Shown: positions 51,487 through 60,924 of the stretch, one piece after another | Numbering within the stretch: position 1 is the stretch's first letter | Layout: the number at the start of each line of letters is the position of its first letter | Source: Flavobacterium circumlabens | GTDB taxonomy: Bacteria > Bacteroidota > Bacteroidia > Flavobacteriales > Flavobacteriaceae | DNA: 64,000 bases | Direction of reading: 5' to 3' | Assembly: GCF_004345565.1 (NCBI RefSeq) | Contig: NZ_SLWA01000007.1 | Location: forward strand, 186,001 to 250,000 | Notes under the pieces: model-generated | Told to the model about the DNA's origin: nothing | Databases searched by the model: none | What the model saw: only the letters and a program-made list of their open reading frames with translations | Program-made: the position numbers and the translations under genes

Positions 51487-52989
51487 ATGAATAAAATAAT
51501 TTTAACTTTAGTGGTATCCTTATGTGGTACGTTTATTTTTGGACAAAACAACAAAATATCAGGAGTGGTTTTTGTCGATACGAACAAAAATGACATTCCT
51601 GATAAAGATGAGGTGATGTTGTCTAATATTCTGGTATCTAATGGAAAAGATGTAGTAAAAACAAATTCAAAAGGAAAATACACGCTTTCGAAAATAGAAG
51701 GAAATACCGTTTTTGTCATTAAACCTGAAAACTATATTTCTAAGAAAAACCAGCAAAACAGTGTACAGTTTTATGTTCCCTTTGATAAAATAAAAGAGCT
51801 GAAAAATTATAATTTTCCGCTTCTTCCTAATGCAGAAAAGAAAGATTTAAAAGTTGTTTTGTTAGGAGACACTCAGGTCGATGTTATGGACGACATTCAT
51901 CATGTCGGGAAATTGGTAACGGAAGAATTAATGAATAAAGAAATTGATTTTATAGTGCCTCTCGGTGATCTTTCTTTTGATAATCTGAATATTTTTAAAC
52001 CATTGTCGGAAACTTTGGGACTTATCGGAGCTCCCGTTTTTTATACGATTGGAAATCATGATCTGAATTTTAAAGAAACTGCTTTTCAGGACAGGGATAA
52101 GAGTTTCGAAAGCGTTTTTGGCCCCTCTTATTATGCCTTTGAGTACGGAAATCAATTGTTTTTGGTACTGAATAATATTTATCCCGTCAATGAAAAAGGA
52201 TATACAGGCCGCCTTGATGAAACGCAAAAGGAATTCATCACCAATCTGATTGCGGCCAGAAAAGATAATTTTAAATCGATCCATTTATTCATGCACATTC
52301 CGCTCGAGGAAATGGAAGACAAAGACTGGGTGATCCAATCCTTAGCACCTTTTGAAAATGTGTTAATCAGTGCCGGACATACCCATACCCAATACCATAA
52401 GTATTTTGCAAGGGAAACGGGACAGCCCATTCATGAGTTAGTGGCAGGAGCGGTTTGCGGTTCGTGGTGGGAAGGACCGCATGATCTCGATCAGATTCCT
52501 TTTGCCTTAATGTACGACGGCACTCCAAAAGGGTATTGGACTGTCGGAATTAATACCGATGGTTATACTTACGATTATAAAGTTTCCGGAGCCCCGGCCA
52601 CGAAACAAATAGATATCACAGTCCCAAAAACAAACGAATGGGATACGACACTCAACATCCTGAACGATACTTTTATTTACGCCAATGTATTTGCAGCAGA
52701 TGAATTTACAAAAGTGTATATCCGTTTTGATAAAGGAAACTGGATCGAAATGACAAAATACGAAGGGATTGCTCCCAGCGTTCAAAAGCAGTATTACCTG
52801 CAAAGTCAGGGAAGATATGACAGTATGAAAATATCCAAATTTCCAAAACCGGAAACCATCAGCACGCATTTATGGAGAATCGAAAAACCTGCGAATTTGC
52901 CGGCAGGTGCGCATGGTGTACAAGTTAAGGCTTTAGGTGAAACAATCAAGCTGGAAGCCCACGCGAATGCGGTATTGTGGACAAAATAA
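51487..52989 (+). CDS. Secreted calcineurin-like metallophosphoesterase
   Basis: A 500-residue exported enzyme with a signal peptide (1-19). An N-terminal SdrD/transthyretin-like beta domain (about 22-95, VFVDTNKNDIPDKDEV) precedes the metallophosphoesterase core (about 115-345): LLGDTQVD, PLGDLSFDN, TIGNHDLN, FMHIPLE and SAGHTHTQYH supply the two-metal ligands. A C-terminal beta domain (about 350-500) completes the common Bacteroidota three-domain form. It should hydrolyse phosphomono- or diesters in the periplasm or on the surface. It is the second phosphoesterase of this locus. Confidence 0.9.
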   Translation: MNKIILTLVVSLCGTFIFGQNNKISGVVFVDTNKNDIPDKDEVMLSNILVSNGKDVVKTNSKGKYTLSKIEGNTVFVIKPENYISKKNQQNSVQFYVPFDKIKELKNYNFPLLPNAEKKDLKVVLLGDTQVDVMDDIHHVGKLVTEELMNKEIDFIVPLGDLSFDNLNIFKPLSETLGLIGAPVFYTIGNHDLNFKETAFQDRDKSFESVFGPSYYAFEYGNQLFLVLNNIYPVNEKGYTGRLDETQKEFITNLIAARKDNFKSIHLFMHIPLEEMEDKDWVIQSLAPFENVLISAGHTHTQYHKYFARETGQPIHELVAGAVCGSWWEGPHDLDQIPFALMYDGTPKGYWTVGINTDGYTYDYKVSGAPATKQIDITVPKTNEWDTTLNILNDTFIYANVFAADEFTKVYIRFDKGNWIEMTKYEGIAPSVQKQYYLQSQGRYDSMKISKFPKPETISTHLWRIEKPANLPAGAHGVQVKALGETIKLEAHANAVLWTK

Positions 52990-53321
52990 ATAAAAATAGG
53001 TTTCTTGTATTTGTAATACACTTGTGTCAAAACAGTTTAAGAAATTATTTCCTTATTTTTTGCCAATTCTTTCTTTTTCGTCTGTAACATATTTTTAAAT
53101 TTTGCTACTAATCAAAAGTGTTTCAATAGCTGTAATTGCTATAATTTTATCGCAGCATCCTTAAAATATAGAATTAAATTACTGTTCTTTGCACTTTACT
53201 ACAATATTGAATTGGACATAGTGATTCAAAAAATTCCTTGTTTTAAATTTCGCAATTTTGAATTTTAAAATACAATAATATTGAAGACATTAAGTTTTAG
53301 AGTAGTCATCGTATTTAAGTT
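52990..53321. other. 332-bp gene-free region before the second sigma factor
   Basis: AT-rich spacer carrying the promoter of the second sigma/anti-sigma locus. No strong hairpin terminator, repeat or exact TAnnTTTG element with proper spacing was found. Confidence 0.4.
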
Positions 53322-53831
53322 ATGGACAATAGAAAGTTTATCTTACGTTTAAAAAAAGGTAATGAAGAAGCCTTCAAAGAGGTCTATCTCAATTACTATG
53401 ATAAACTGATCCACATTGCCAGACGCTTTGATTTTTCGGTTCTTACCCCACAGGATTTTGTTCAGGAAACCTTTTTAAGACTCTACGACAAAAGGGAATT
53501 ACTTCATGAAGACGTTTTATTGGATAAACAATTGTTTACCATCTGCAGGAATATTATTATCAATCACGTTAACAGGGAAAATAAAATCATTCAGCTTGAT
53601 CCTTCAAAGGCTGAAATGGCAGATGAAGAAACTGATACAGGTGACTTTGAAGAAAGAAAAGAAAAATTATACAGTTTCATCAATTTGCTTCCCGAGCAGC
53701 AGCAAAAAATATTTACCTTACACAAACTGGAAAACCTTAGCTATAAGGAGATTGCAGCAATTACGGATCTTTCTGAGAAGACCATTGCCAATCATATTTA
53801 TCTTGCCAGTAAATTTATTCGAAAAAAATAG
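53322..53831 (+). CDS. ECF-type sigma factor (second locus)
   Basis: A 169-residue ECF sigma factor. Region 2 includes NEEAFKEVYLNYYDKLI and PQDFVQETFLRLYDKR (DFVQETFLRLYDK core). Region 4 reads LLPEQQQKIFTLHKLENLSYKEIAAITDLSEKTIANHIY (LSYKEIAAITDLSEKTIANH core). It is only distantly like the sigma factor at 42707. Followed by a 68-residue protein, a FecR protein and a TonB receptor with STN-like domain, so it forms an independent cell-surface signalling unit. Confidence 0.9.
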   Translation: MDNRKFILRLKKGNEEAFKEVYLNYYDKLIHIARRFDFSVLTPQDFVQETFLRLYDKRELLHEDVLLDKQLFTICRNIIINHVNRENKIIQLDPSKAEMADEETDTGDFEERKEKLYSFINLLPEQQQKIFTLHKLENLSYKEIAAITDLSEKTIANHIYLASKFIRKK

Positions 53832-53888
53832 AAAACCATTAGGAACTTTTCCATTCTCGTTTGTTATCTATAAAAACAAACCATAGAA

Positions 53889-54095
53889 ATGGATATAGAG
53901 GTTTACAAAACGGATGTCAGAACAAAAGAAGAGGCAAGTTATCTTGTAAAGCTCCTGCAATTTGTTATTTCTGATTGTATCATGAATTTTGATACAGAAG
54001 GTTATCATATTCTTAAAATTGAGACCAACAGAGATATCAAGGAAATGGTCTGTGGTGTTTTTAATAAGCAAGGATTTCAATGTCAAAAAATGTAA
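53889..54095 (+). CDS. Small conserved protein, possibly HMA-like fold
   Basis: A 68-residue protein: MDIEVYKTDVRTKEEA, then helix YLVKLLQFVISD, strand CIMNFDTEGYHILKIET and a final helix and strand. This beta-alpha-beta-beta-alpha-beta order is like heavy-metal-associated/ACT-type folds, but the CxxC metal motif is absent. Similar short proteins are common in Bacteroidota; I know of no assigned function. It lies 57 bp after the sigma factor and 12 bp before the FecR gene, so it is within that operon and could modulate the pair. Confidence 0.75.
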   Translation: MDIEVYKTDVRTKEEASYLVKLLQFVISDCIMNFDTEGYHILKIETNRDIKEMVCGVFNKQGFQCQKM

Positions 54096-54107
54096 TGCCC
54101 CAAAGAT

Positions 54108-54947
54108 ATGGACGAGAATAAACTGGATGAGGAATTAAAAAAAATATGGGAGGAGAAACCCATGATACATTCTGATCATACAAAAGAAGATTCCTGGGAA
54201 GAATTCCGTTCCCGGGCCTTTTCTTCCAAGAAAAAAAATGTGGCATGGCGTAAGTATGCCGCTGCGGCTGCTGTGATAGTAATGTTCATTGGCACTGGTC
54301 TTTACTTTATAAAAGAGCCACTGAAAACGGATATTTCAATTGCAGGAAATGTGATCGAAAATACCACTTCGAAAGTAAAAACGATATTCTTGCCCGATAG
54401 TTCCAGGGTCGAATTGAGTCCGGCTTCCAAAATTGAATATACAGCTGATTTCTCTGTCAACAGAAAGATTGCATTAGAAGGGGAAGCTTATTTTAAAGTA
54501 AAAAAAGACAAGAAACATCCCTTTCAGGTTTTTTGCAAAGAGACGACCACAACCGTTCTGGGAACTTCTTTCATCGTAAAAGAATACGATCAAAAAGGAG
54601 TAGTGGTGGAATTGTATGAAGGCAGCGTTCAGATGAATGTAAAAGGGCAGGAGAAAAACTGGATACTGAAACCGGGTGAAAAATTCACGTATGGAGACGG
54701 TGCTGTTACAGTGGCTGATTTCGAAAGATTTATGGATTTTGACAACGAAAAACTCAATGCTGTTACAGCTTATGTAGAAAGCAATTACGGCTATCAACTA
54801 ATCCTTCCCGAGACTTATCATGACAAGCGAATCACATTGCGAATCAACAAAAAAGAAGACTTAAAAACAATTGTCCAATTAATATCAGAAATGTATAACC
54901 TAAACTTTGAAGTAAATGAAGCATTAAAACAGATTACTTTTCAGTAG
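54108..54947 (+). CDS. FecR-family anti-sigma factor (second locus)
   Basis: A 279-residue membrane anti-sigma factor. N-terminal cytoplasmic part (1-48), one membrane helix (about 50-67, AAAAAVIVMFIGTGLYFI), a periplasmic FecR domain (IFLPDSSRVELSPASKIEY, core LPDSSRVELSPASKIEY; LEGEAYFKV; VLGTSFIV) and a C-terminal DUF4974 domain. Pairs with the sigma factor at 53322 and the receptor at 55048. Confidence 0.92.
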   Translation: MDENKLDEELKKIWEEKPMIHSDHTKEDSWEEFRSRAFSSKKKNVAWRKYAAAAAVIVMFIGTGLYFIKEPLKTDISIAGNVIENTTSKVKTIFLPDSSRVELSPASKIEYTADFSVNRKIALEGEAYFKVKKDKKHPFQVFCKETTTTVLGTSFIVKEYDQKGVVVELYEGSVQMNVKGQEKNWILKPGEKFTYGDGAVTVADFERFMDFDNEKLNAVTAYVESNYGYQLILPETYHDKRITLRINKKEDLKTIVQLISEMYNLNFEVNEALKQITFQ

Positions 54948-55047
54948 AAAAGAAAAGGATGCACTAGCCGCGAAACTACACATCCTCCTCATAGTCAGGA
55001 AAGCATAGCGCTTTCCCATTTAATAATATTCAAAAATACAAAATTTC

Positions 55048-57660
55048 ATGAAGCATATAATTTCAGCATGCTTTTTTTTACTCAGTTTTAGTATGTTTTC
55101 CCAAAAGGTAACCGTAACTGTAGATCAAACGGTGACCTTAAAAGAAGTATTCAAGCAAATTGAGAATCAGTCCGACTTTAAATTTGCCTTTACCGATCAG
55201 ATCGATGCAAGCCAAAAATATTTTAAAGAAAACAAGACCTTTAAGCAAATCGAAGTAGAGAAACTGATCGGAGAGCTGAACAAAATCTCGTCTGTTCAAT
55301 TTTCAATTGTAGGTAATAATATTTTTGTCAAACAAAAAGTAACAAAAGCCGCTAAAAAAAAAAATAAGCTGAGCGGTCAGGTTTTTGATGAAAGTAAGCA
55401 GCCCGTTATTGGTGCTAATATTTTTATAAAGGAACTTTCTGTCGGGGCAACAACCGATGCGGATGGTAAGTTCTCAGTAGAAGTGGATAAAGGAAATTAT
55501 ACTGTTCAGATTAGTTATCTGGGTTTAAAAAATAAAGAAAAACAAATTACGGTTGCTGACGATGCCAGGATCAATTTTTACATGGATTCAGACAGTCAGG
55601 AACTGGAACAGGTAATTATCACCAACAGTAAGGCTGTTGATATCAGAAATACCCAGATGAGTGTCAACAAACTTTCTATGGAGGAAATCAAAAGGATTCC
55701 GGTAGCTATGGGGGAGCCGGATCCTTTAAAGTCACTATTAACATTGCCGGGTGTTACCAATGCAGGAGAAGCCTCTTCCGGTTTTAATGTTCGTGGAGGA
55801 GCAGCCGATCAGAATTTGATTCTTTTAGATGGTGCTCCGGTATATGGCGACTCTCATATGTTTGGATTTTTCTCGATTTTTAATGCAGATGTTGTAAATA
55901 GTTTGGATTTGTATAAAGGCGGTATTCCTTCTAAATTTGGAGGACGTGTTTCTTCTGTTCTGGATGTAACCCAGCAAACCGGGGATTTTGAAAACTACAA
56001 AGTAAACGGAGGTATTGGTTTAATTTCTAGCCGATTACTGGTGCAGGGACCAATCCAGAAAGAGAAAGGATCTTTTATTATTGCAGGACGTGCTTCTTAT
56101 GCCCATCTATTTTTAAAGCTGGCAGATAATAAAAATTCTGCTATGTTTTATGATTTGAATGCGAAACTGAATTACCGTTTAGGTGCCAATAACACCATTG
56201 CTTTTTCGGGGTATTTCGGAAACGATGTTTTTGATATCAACGATCGTTTTTCCAGCACGTACGGAAACACAATGGGAATCGTAAGCTGGAAACATAAATT
56301 TTCGGATCAGGTTAACACCAATTTGTCCGTTTTCTACAGTGATTATAAATTTAATCTTGGTATACAGACCGAAAACTTTGAGTGGAACAACAAAATTACA
56401 AGTTACGGACTTAAGTATGCCTGGAATTATTCGGTTTCAGAAAAGTTAAAACTAAACTACGGAATTGATGGTCAGTATTATAATTTTAATCCCGGTACCG
56501 TACAGCCTACAAGTTCTGATTCGCAGTTTAATTACAAACAGCTCGATAAAAAATATGCCTTAGAATCTTCTGCCTATCTGGATTTCGAGCATCAGATTAC
56601 GAAGAAACTGAATCTTCGCTACGGACTTCGTTACAGTATGTTTTATCGTTTAGGGGATGAAAATATCAATACGTACGAAAACGGAAATGCCGTAGTCTAT
56701 AACCCGTTATACCATATTTACCAGGAAGGAACTCCAACCGGAAGTATAGCTTATGGAAAGGGAAAAACAATCAGTAAATTTAATAACCTGGAACCAAGAG
56801 TGGCATTATCGTACGCTTTTAATGATGATAATTCGGTAAAGGCCAGTTACAACAGAATGGCGCAGTACATTCACATGTTGTCGAATACCCAGTCTCCGCT
56901 GCCAACGACAATCTGGACACCAAGCGGCCCTTTTACAAAACCACAGCTGCTGGATCAGTATGCTGCGGGATATTTTAGAAATTTTAAGGATGGTGATTAT
57001 TCTTTTGAAGGAGAATTATTTTATAAGAAAATCCAAAACCGTATCGATTATATTGACGGGGCAGATATACTGGCAAACAATGATATAGAACAGGTTATTT
57101 TAAATGGTAAAGCCAGATCGTACGGTATGGAATTATTGTTTAGAAAAAACACCGGAAATTTTACAGGATGGGTTTCCTACACCTTATCGAGGGCAGAACA
57201 AAAAACGCCCGGAAGAACCACAGAAGAACCCGGAATAGCAAATGGTGACTGGTATTTGTCAGGGTATGACAAACTGCATAATCTGAGCATTGTAGGGAGT
57301 TATGAATATAACCCAAAATGGTCTTTTAATGCTAACTTTTCCCTGCAGTCCGGTCAGCCGGTGACTTACGCCAATGAGTATTATGAATTTGGAGGGATCA
57401 ATATTCCGAATTATTCCCTTAGAAATGAAAACAGGCTGCCGCTCTTTCATCACTTAGATCTGGCAGCGACTTATACGCCTAAACCCGATAAAAAGAAAGG
57501 ATGGCAGAGCTATTGGGTATTTAGCATCTATAATGTCTATAACAGAAAAAATGCCGCTTCCATGACATTTGCTACAAATGAAGATACAGGAGCCAATGAG
57601 ACCAGAAGACTGTCAATTTTTGGGATAGTGCCTGGTATTTCCTATAATTTTAAATTTTAA
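55048..57660 (+). CDS. TonB-dependent receptor with STN-like N-terminus
   Basis: An 870-residue outer-membrane receptor. Signal peptide (1-18), STN-like domain (about 20-92, VTLKEVFKQIENQSDFKFAF, core LKEVFKQIENQSDF), carboxypeptidase-regulatory-like domain (about 105-190, LSGQVFDESKQPVIGANIF, core SGQVFDESKQPVIGA), plug (FNVRGGAADQNLILLDGAPVYG, core GGAADQNLILLDGAPV) and barrel ending with aromatic YNFKF. It resembles the receptors paired with DUF4249 proteins. The stop overlaps the start of the next gene by one base (TAATG), so the two are translationally coupled. The ligand is unknown. Confidence 0.9.
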   Translation: MKHIISACFFLLSFSMFSQKVTVTVDQTVTLKEVFKQIENQSDFKFAFTDQIDASQKYFKENKTFKQIEVEKLIGELNKISSVQFSIVGNNIFVKQKVTKAAKKKNKLSGQVFDESKQPVIGANIFIKELSVGATTDADGKFSVEVDKGNYTVQISYLGLKNKEKQITVADDARINFYMDSDSQELEQVIITNSKAVDIRNTQMSVNKLSMEEIKRIPVAMGEPDPLKSLLTLPGVTNAGEASSGFNVRGGAADQNLILLDGAPVYGDSHMFGFFSIFNADVVNSLDLYKGGIPSKFGGRVSSVLDVTQQTGDFENYKVNGGIGLISSRLLVQGPIQKEKGSFIIAGRASYAHLFLKLADNKNSAMFYDLNAKLNYRLGANNTIAFSGYFGNDVFDINDRFSSTYGNTMGIVSWKHKFSDQVNTNLSVFYSDYKFNLGIQTENFEWNNKITSYGLKYAWNYSVSEKLKLNYGIDGQYYNFNPGTVQPTSSDSQFNYKQLDKKYALESSAYLDFEHQITKKLNLRYGLRYSMFYRLGDENINTYENGNAVVYNPLYHIYQEGTPTGSIAYGKGKTISKFNNLEPRVALSYAFNDDNSVKASYNRMAQYIHMLSNTQSPLPTTIWTPSGPFTKPQLLDQYAAGYFRNFKDGDYSFEGELFYKKIQNRIDYIDGADILANNDIEQVILNGKARSYGMELLFRKNTGNFTGWVSYTLSRAEQKTPGRTTEEPGIANGDWYLSGYDKLHNLSIVGSYEYNPKWSFNANFSLQSGQPVTYANEYYEFGGINIPNYSLRNENRLPLFHHLDLAATYTPKPDKKKGWQSYWVFSIYNVYNRKNAASMTFATNEDTGANETRRLSIFGIVPGISYNFKF

Positions 57661-58505
57661 TGAACATGCAAAGGATTCAAAACGATATTTTTAAAAGTAA
57701 AGCACTTACTTTATTCAGCCTTCTTTTTATGCTGTTTTTTTCATCTTGTGAAGATGTAGTAACACTTGATTTAGAAAGTGGTGCACCCAAAATAGTAATA
57801 GATGCCGAGATCATCTGGAAAAAAGGAACAACGGGTAGTGAGCAGGTCATCAAAATCAGTAAAACGGCTCCGTACTATAATACCACTACGCCAAAAGTTT
57901 CCGGAGCACAGGTACGAGTTGAAAATAGCGCTGGTACTGTTTTTACTTTTAACGAAACCGAACCCGGTTCTTATGTCTGTACTAATTTTGTTCCGGTTCT
58001 CAATACAGATTATACCCTTTTTGTAACCGCAGAAGGACACAGTTTTAAAGCCGTCGAAAAACTGACTTCGGTGACGCCAATTGATAAAGTAGAGCAAAAG
58101 ATGGTTCCGGATTTTGGAGGAGAAGATGTAATCGAACTGACTTTTTATTATAAAGATCCTGCTGATCAGGTCAATTTTTATCTTACGGATTATAAAAGTG
58201 CATTCCTCCTTTACCCGGAGTATGAACTAAGCGATGATGACTTATTTAATGGAAATGAAATAAGCACAAGATTCTCAGATGAAGATATGAAGCCCGGAAA
58301 CACCGTTGAGATTATGCATCGCGGCATTTCTAAAAACTTTTATAATTATATGAATTTACTTTTAGAAGGGTATGGCGGAAACCCTTTCTCTATTCCTCCG
58401 GGAAATGTCAGAGGTAATATTGTCAATACCACTGATGCCGATAATTTTGCTTTCGGTTATTTCCGACTTTGTGAAGCAGATGCGGTTTCATATGTAGTGA
58501 AATAA
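57660..58505 (+). CDS. DUF4249 outer-membrane lipoprotein
   Basis: A 281-residue lipoprotein; the lipobox FFSSC gives Cys about 29, after MNMQRIQ and a hydrophobic stretch. The mature start EDVVTLDLESGAPKIVIDAEI (core VVTLDLESGAPKIVIDAEI) matches DUF4249. The rest is beta-rich. DUF4249 proteins partner a TonB receptor and may be accessory ligand-binding lipoproteins, as SusD is for SusC, but with a different fold. It overlaps the receptor gene by one base, and a terminator follows. Confidence 0.88.
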   Translation: MNMQRIQNDIFKSKALTLFSLLFMLFFSSCEDVVTLDLESGAPKIVIDAEIIWKKGTTGSEQVIKISKTAPYYNTTTPKVSGAQVRVENSAGTVFTFNETEPGSYVCTNFVPVLNTDYTLFVTAEGHSFKAVEKLTSVTPIDKVEQKMVPDFGGEDVIELTFYYKDPADQVNFYLTDYKSAFLLYPEYELSDDDLFNGNEISTRFSDEDMKPGNTVEIMHRGISKNFYNYMNLLLEGYGGNPFSIPPGNVRGNIVNTTDADNFAFGYFRLCEADAVSYVVK

Positions 58506-58534
58506 AATTTTTAATTGAAGGTTGATTTGTAATT

Positions 58535-58572
58535 ACATCTGGCATACAATACGTAGGTCAGATGTTTTTTTA
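58535..58572 (+). terminator. Terminator after the DUF4249 gene
   Basis: ACATCTG (58535-58541) pairs with CAGATGT (58559-58565), followed by TTTTTT. The convergent membrane-protein gene begins just beyond. Confidence 0.75.
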
Positions 58573-58575
58573 GGT

Positions 58576-59316
58576 TTATTTCAGAGCATCTTTGAGATCG
58601 TGATACCCTTTTTCTAAATAATGTTCACAATCCGGCCATAAAGTTTGTCCTTTGGTAATCCAGGATAATCCGAAAGCTTCTATGGCTACAGCTTCGAGAA
58701 TAAATACCACCGGAACATTTTTTAAAAACGAGGGCTTAAAAACAAAATACACGCCAAGCAGTACAATGCAGGCAATAATAACCCAGCCGCAAATAATGTA
58801 GATCACATTTCGTTTCTTTTTTTGAGGGGTAACCACCTGTTGGTCGTCTTTTAACTTTGGAAAATAGACTAATGATATGATCGCCAGAGCAATAAAAAAT
58901 AAACCGGCAAAGATAAAATGCCTTTCAATTCCAAAAACAATCGGAACAGCTTCATTGGCAACATGTATAGTAGTAGAGCGGGCGCTGGTGGTGGCTGTTG
59001 GACTAAAGGCAACACCAATACCGCAAAGGGCAGCAAGGGTCGTTAATCCTTTTTCTATACTATTGTATCCATTATACGTAAATAGAAATACGCCCAGTAC
59101 ACTCAACAATACAACCAGTACATCTCCATTGCTGGTGTAATAATAATCACTGATGGAGGGTTCGATGAGTTTTTCGCCGCTTGCCGTTTTGGTGGTCAAA
59201 ACTAAAATAAGAGGAAGCAGTATTCCCGAAAAGCCAATTAAATTTCTCATGGTCAGATAAGACAGCACCAGTTCATTTTCTGCTTCTTTTTGTATATCTG
59301 ATTTTTTAGTGGGCAT
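58576..59316 (-). CDS. DUF998-like multi-pass membrane protein
   Basis: A 246-residue protein with about six hydrophobic segments (for example LIGFSGILLPLILVLTT, VLVVLLSVLGVFLFTYNG, FIFAGLFFIALAIISLVYF, IIACIVLLGVYFVF). SISDYYYTSNGDVLV between helices 1 and 2 and the RHFIFAG segment are suggestive of DUF998-type proteins. No catalytic motif. Monocistronic on the minus strand. Function unknown. Confidence 0.7.
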   Translation of the reverse strand: MPTKKSDIQKEAENELVLSYLTMRNLIGFSGILLPLILVLTTKTASGEKLIEPSISDYYYTSNGDVLVVLLSVLGVFLFTYNGYNSIEKGLTTLAALCGIGVAFSPTATTSARSTTIHVANEAVPIVFGIERHFIFAGLFFIALAIISLVYFPKLKDDQQVVTPQKKKRNVIYIICGWVIIACIVLLGVYFVFKPSFLKNVPVVFILEAVAIEAFGLSWITKGQTLWPDCEHYLEKGYHDLKDALK

Positions 59317-59563
59317 GGTTTTAAGATTTAGGGGTTCTCAATTTCAGCTAACGAATCGTCTTTTTAGTAGGGCTAAGATAAGTTTTTTTGGGAAGAAAAA
59401 CGCTAAACAGGCCATGATAAGAAAATCTAAATGTAGCGGATAATAACGGCATAATTCGTTAGAATTTATTCATCAGGTAATTCTAAATCCTTAAGATGAA
59501 TTCTTAACTTTACCGGATGTATTAAAAGTTACATCGTTAAAAAATAGTAGTAAATAAGGACTT

Positions 59564-60103
59564 ATGCTGATACAGGAAAACACAGGATTGATTCTAATTG
59601 ATGTTCAGGGCAAATTGGCGCGTATCGTAAATGAAAGCGAAAAATTAATTTTCAATCTTGAGAAAATTATTCGTGGGGGTCAAATACTGGAATTGCCCAT
59701 AATCTGGATCGAACAAAATCCGCAGGGACTTGGAGCTACAGTACCCGAATTAGCAGGACTGTTAAAAAATCAACAGCCTTTGGAAAAGTATTCTTTCAAT
59801 GCGATGGAGAATGAAAGCTTTAAAAAGGCAATCATTGATTCAGGCAGAAAGCAATGGCTTATTTGCGGAATTGAAGCCCATATTTGTGTCTACCAGACGG
59901 TCTTAGGATTGTTATCGCATAATTTTGAAGTTGAAATTGTAGCCGATTGCGTTTCTTCGCGTGCAAAAGAAAATATTGATCTGGCCTTGAAAAAATTACA
60001 GCATAAAGGCGCTGATGTAACGACTGTTGAAATGTGTCTTTATGAGCTTGTTAAAAGTTCGAAAAATGAAGTCTTCAAAGAAATTCTAAACTTAATCAAA
60101 TAA
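59564..60103 (+). CDS. Isochorismatase-family cysteine hydrolase
   Basis: A 179-residue cysteine hydrolase. The catalytic triad is Asp13 (LIDVQG), Lys75 (EKYSFNAM) and Cys108 (GIEAHICVYQT). The fold and length fit the isochorismatase-like family (nicotinamidase, YcaC-like and others). VCVSSR-like CVSSRAKENI follows, as in YcaC-type hydrolases. Substrate unknown. A single gene between a minus-strand membrane protein and a terminator at 60123. Confidence 0.88.
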   Translation: MLIQENTGLILIDVQGKLARIVNESEKLIFNLEKIIRGGQILELPIIWIEQNPQGLGATVPELAGLLKNQQPLEKYSFNAMENESFKKAIIDSGRKQWLICGIEAHICVYQTVLGLLSHNFEVEIVADCVSSRAKENIDLALKKLQHKGADVTTVEMCLYELVKSSKNEVFKEILNLIK

Positions 60104-60122
60104 AAAAATCAACGTAAAATCA

Positions 60123-60167
60123 AAAACGAGTTAAATATCTTAATCAGGATAATTAACTCGTTTTTTA
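60123..60167. terminator. Bidirectional terminator
   Basis: AAAACGAGTTAA pairs with TTAACTCGTTTT around an AT-rich loop, with T-runs in both directions. It ends both the isochorismatase-like gene and the gnd-zwf-pgl operon. Confidence 0.85.
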
Positions 60168-60206
60168 TAATGTATATCTGCTGTTTTTCAATGCAGAAGA
60201 AGCGTA

Positions 60207-60923
60207 TTAAGCTTTCCCCGCAGCGCTTTTATCTACAAGAAACAGCAATTCTCCTGAAACAGGTTTTATCAACTGCATCGGATAGGTAGCGGGATTGTAA
60301 TCTCCATGCAATACTTCCTTCAGGGCAGGTGCTTTCTTTTCACCAAAAGCGACTACGACAATCTTCTCTGCTTTGTTAATCAGCGGAGCAGTCAAAGTGA
60401 TACGGTGCATGTTCTGGGATTCAAGACGATAGGCGGCTACCCATTTTTCTTTTTCGTTTAAAACGGCTTCTCCCGGAAAAAGGGAGGCGGTATGGCCATC
60501 ATCTCCCATTCCCAGTAAAATAAGGTCAAATTTTCCGTCCGGTCCCAAAATACTTTTTACGGATTGTTCGTATTTCACCGCATAATCTTCAGCTGAAATA
60601 CCATCTTCATACATGGTAAAAATATTTTTTTCAGGAATCGGAACATGGCTTAGAAGCGCCTCGAAAGACATTTTCGCATTACTCAGGTTGTCGTCAAGCG
60701 GAACCCAGCGCTCATCACCCCAAAAAATATAAACTTTACTCCAGTCAATTTTGGTTTTATATTCAGTTGAAGCCAATAGGCGGTAAATACCCGCAGGCGA
60801 TGAACCGCCGGTAAGTACAGCCGAAAATTGCCCTTTCTCCGTTATTGCTTTTTGGGCGGCTGTTACAAAAATGTCCGCCGCTGTACTATTAATAGCTTCT
60901 ATAGTATCAAATATCTGTATCAT
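60207..60923 (-). CDS. pgl: 6-phosphogluconolactonase
   Basis: A 238-residue enzyme hydrolysing 6-phosphogluconolactone to 6-phosphogluconate, second step of the oxidative pentose-phosphate pathway. VLTGGSSPAGIYRLLA, IFWGDERWVP and LLGMGDDGHTASLFPG are the family motifs. The frame extends upstream to 61085 inside zwf, but the start MIQIFDTIEAINS at 60923 is right, because it lies two bases after the zwf stop codon begins a new reading frame (one-base gap). Last gene of the gnd-zwf-pgl operon. Confidence 0.94.
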   Translation of the reverse strand: MIQIFDTIEAINSTAADIFVTAAQKAITEKGQFSAVLTGGSSPAGIYRLLASTEYKTKIDWSKVYIFWGDERWVPLDDNLSNAKMSFEALLSHVPIPEKNIFTMYEDGISAEDYAVKYEQSVKSILGPDGKFDLILLGMGDDGHTASLFPGEAVLNEKEKWVAAYRLESQNMHRITLTAPLINKAEKIVVVAFGEKKAPALKEVLHGDYNPATYPMQLIKPVSGELLFLVDKSAAGKA

Positions 60924-60924
60924 T

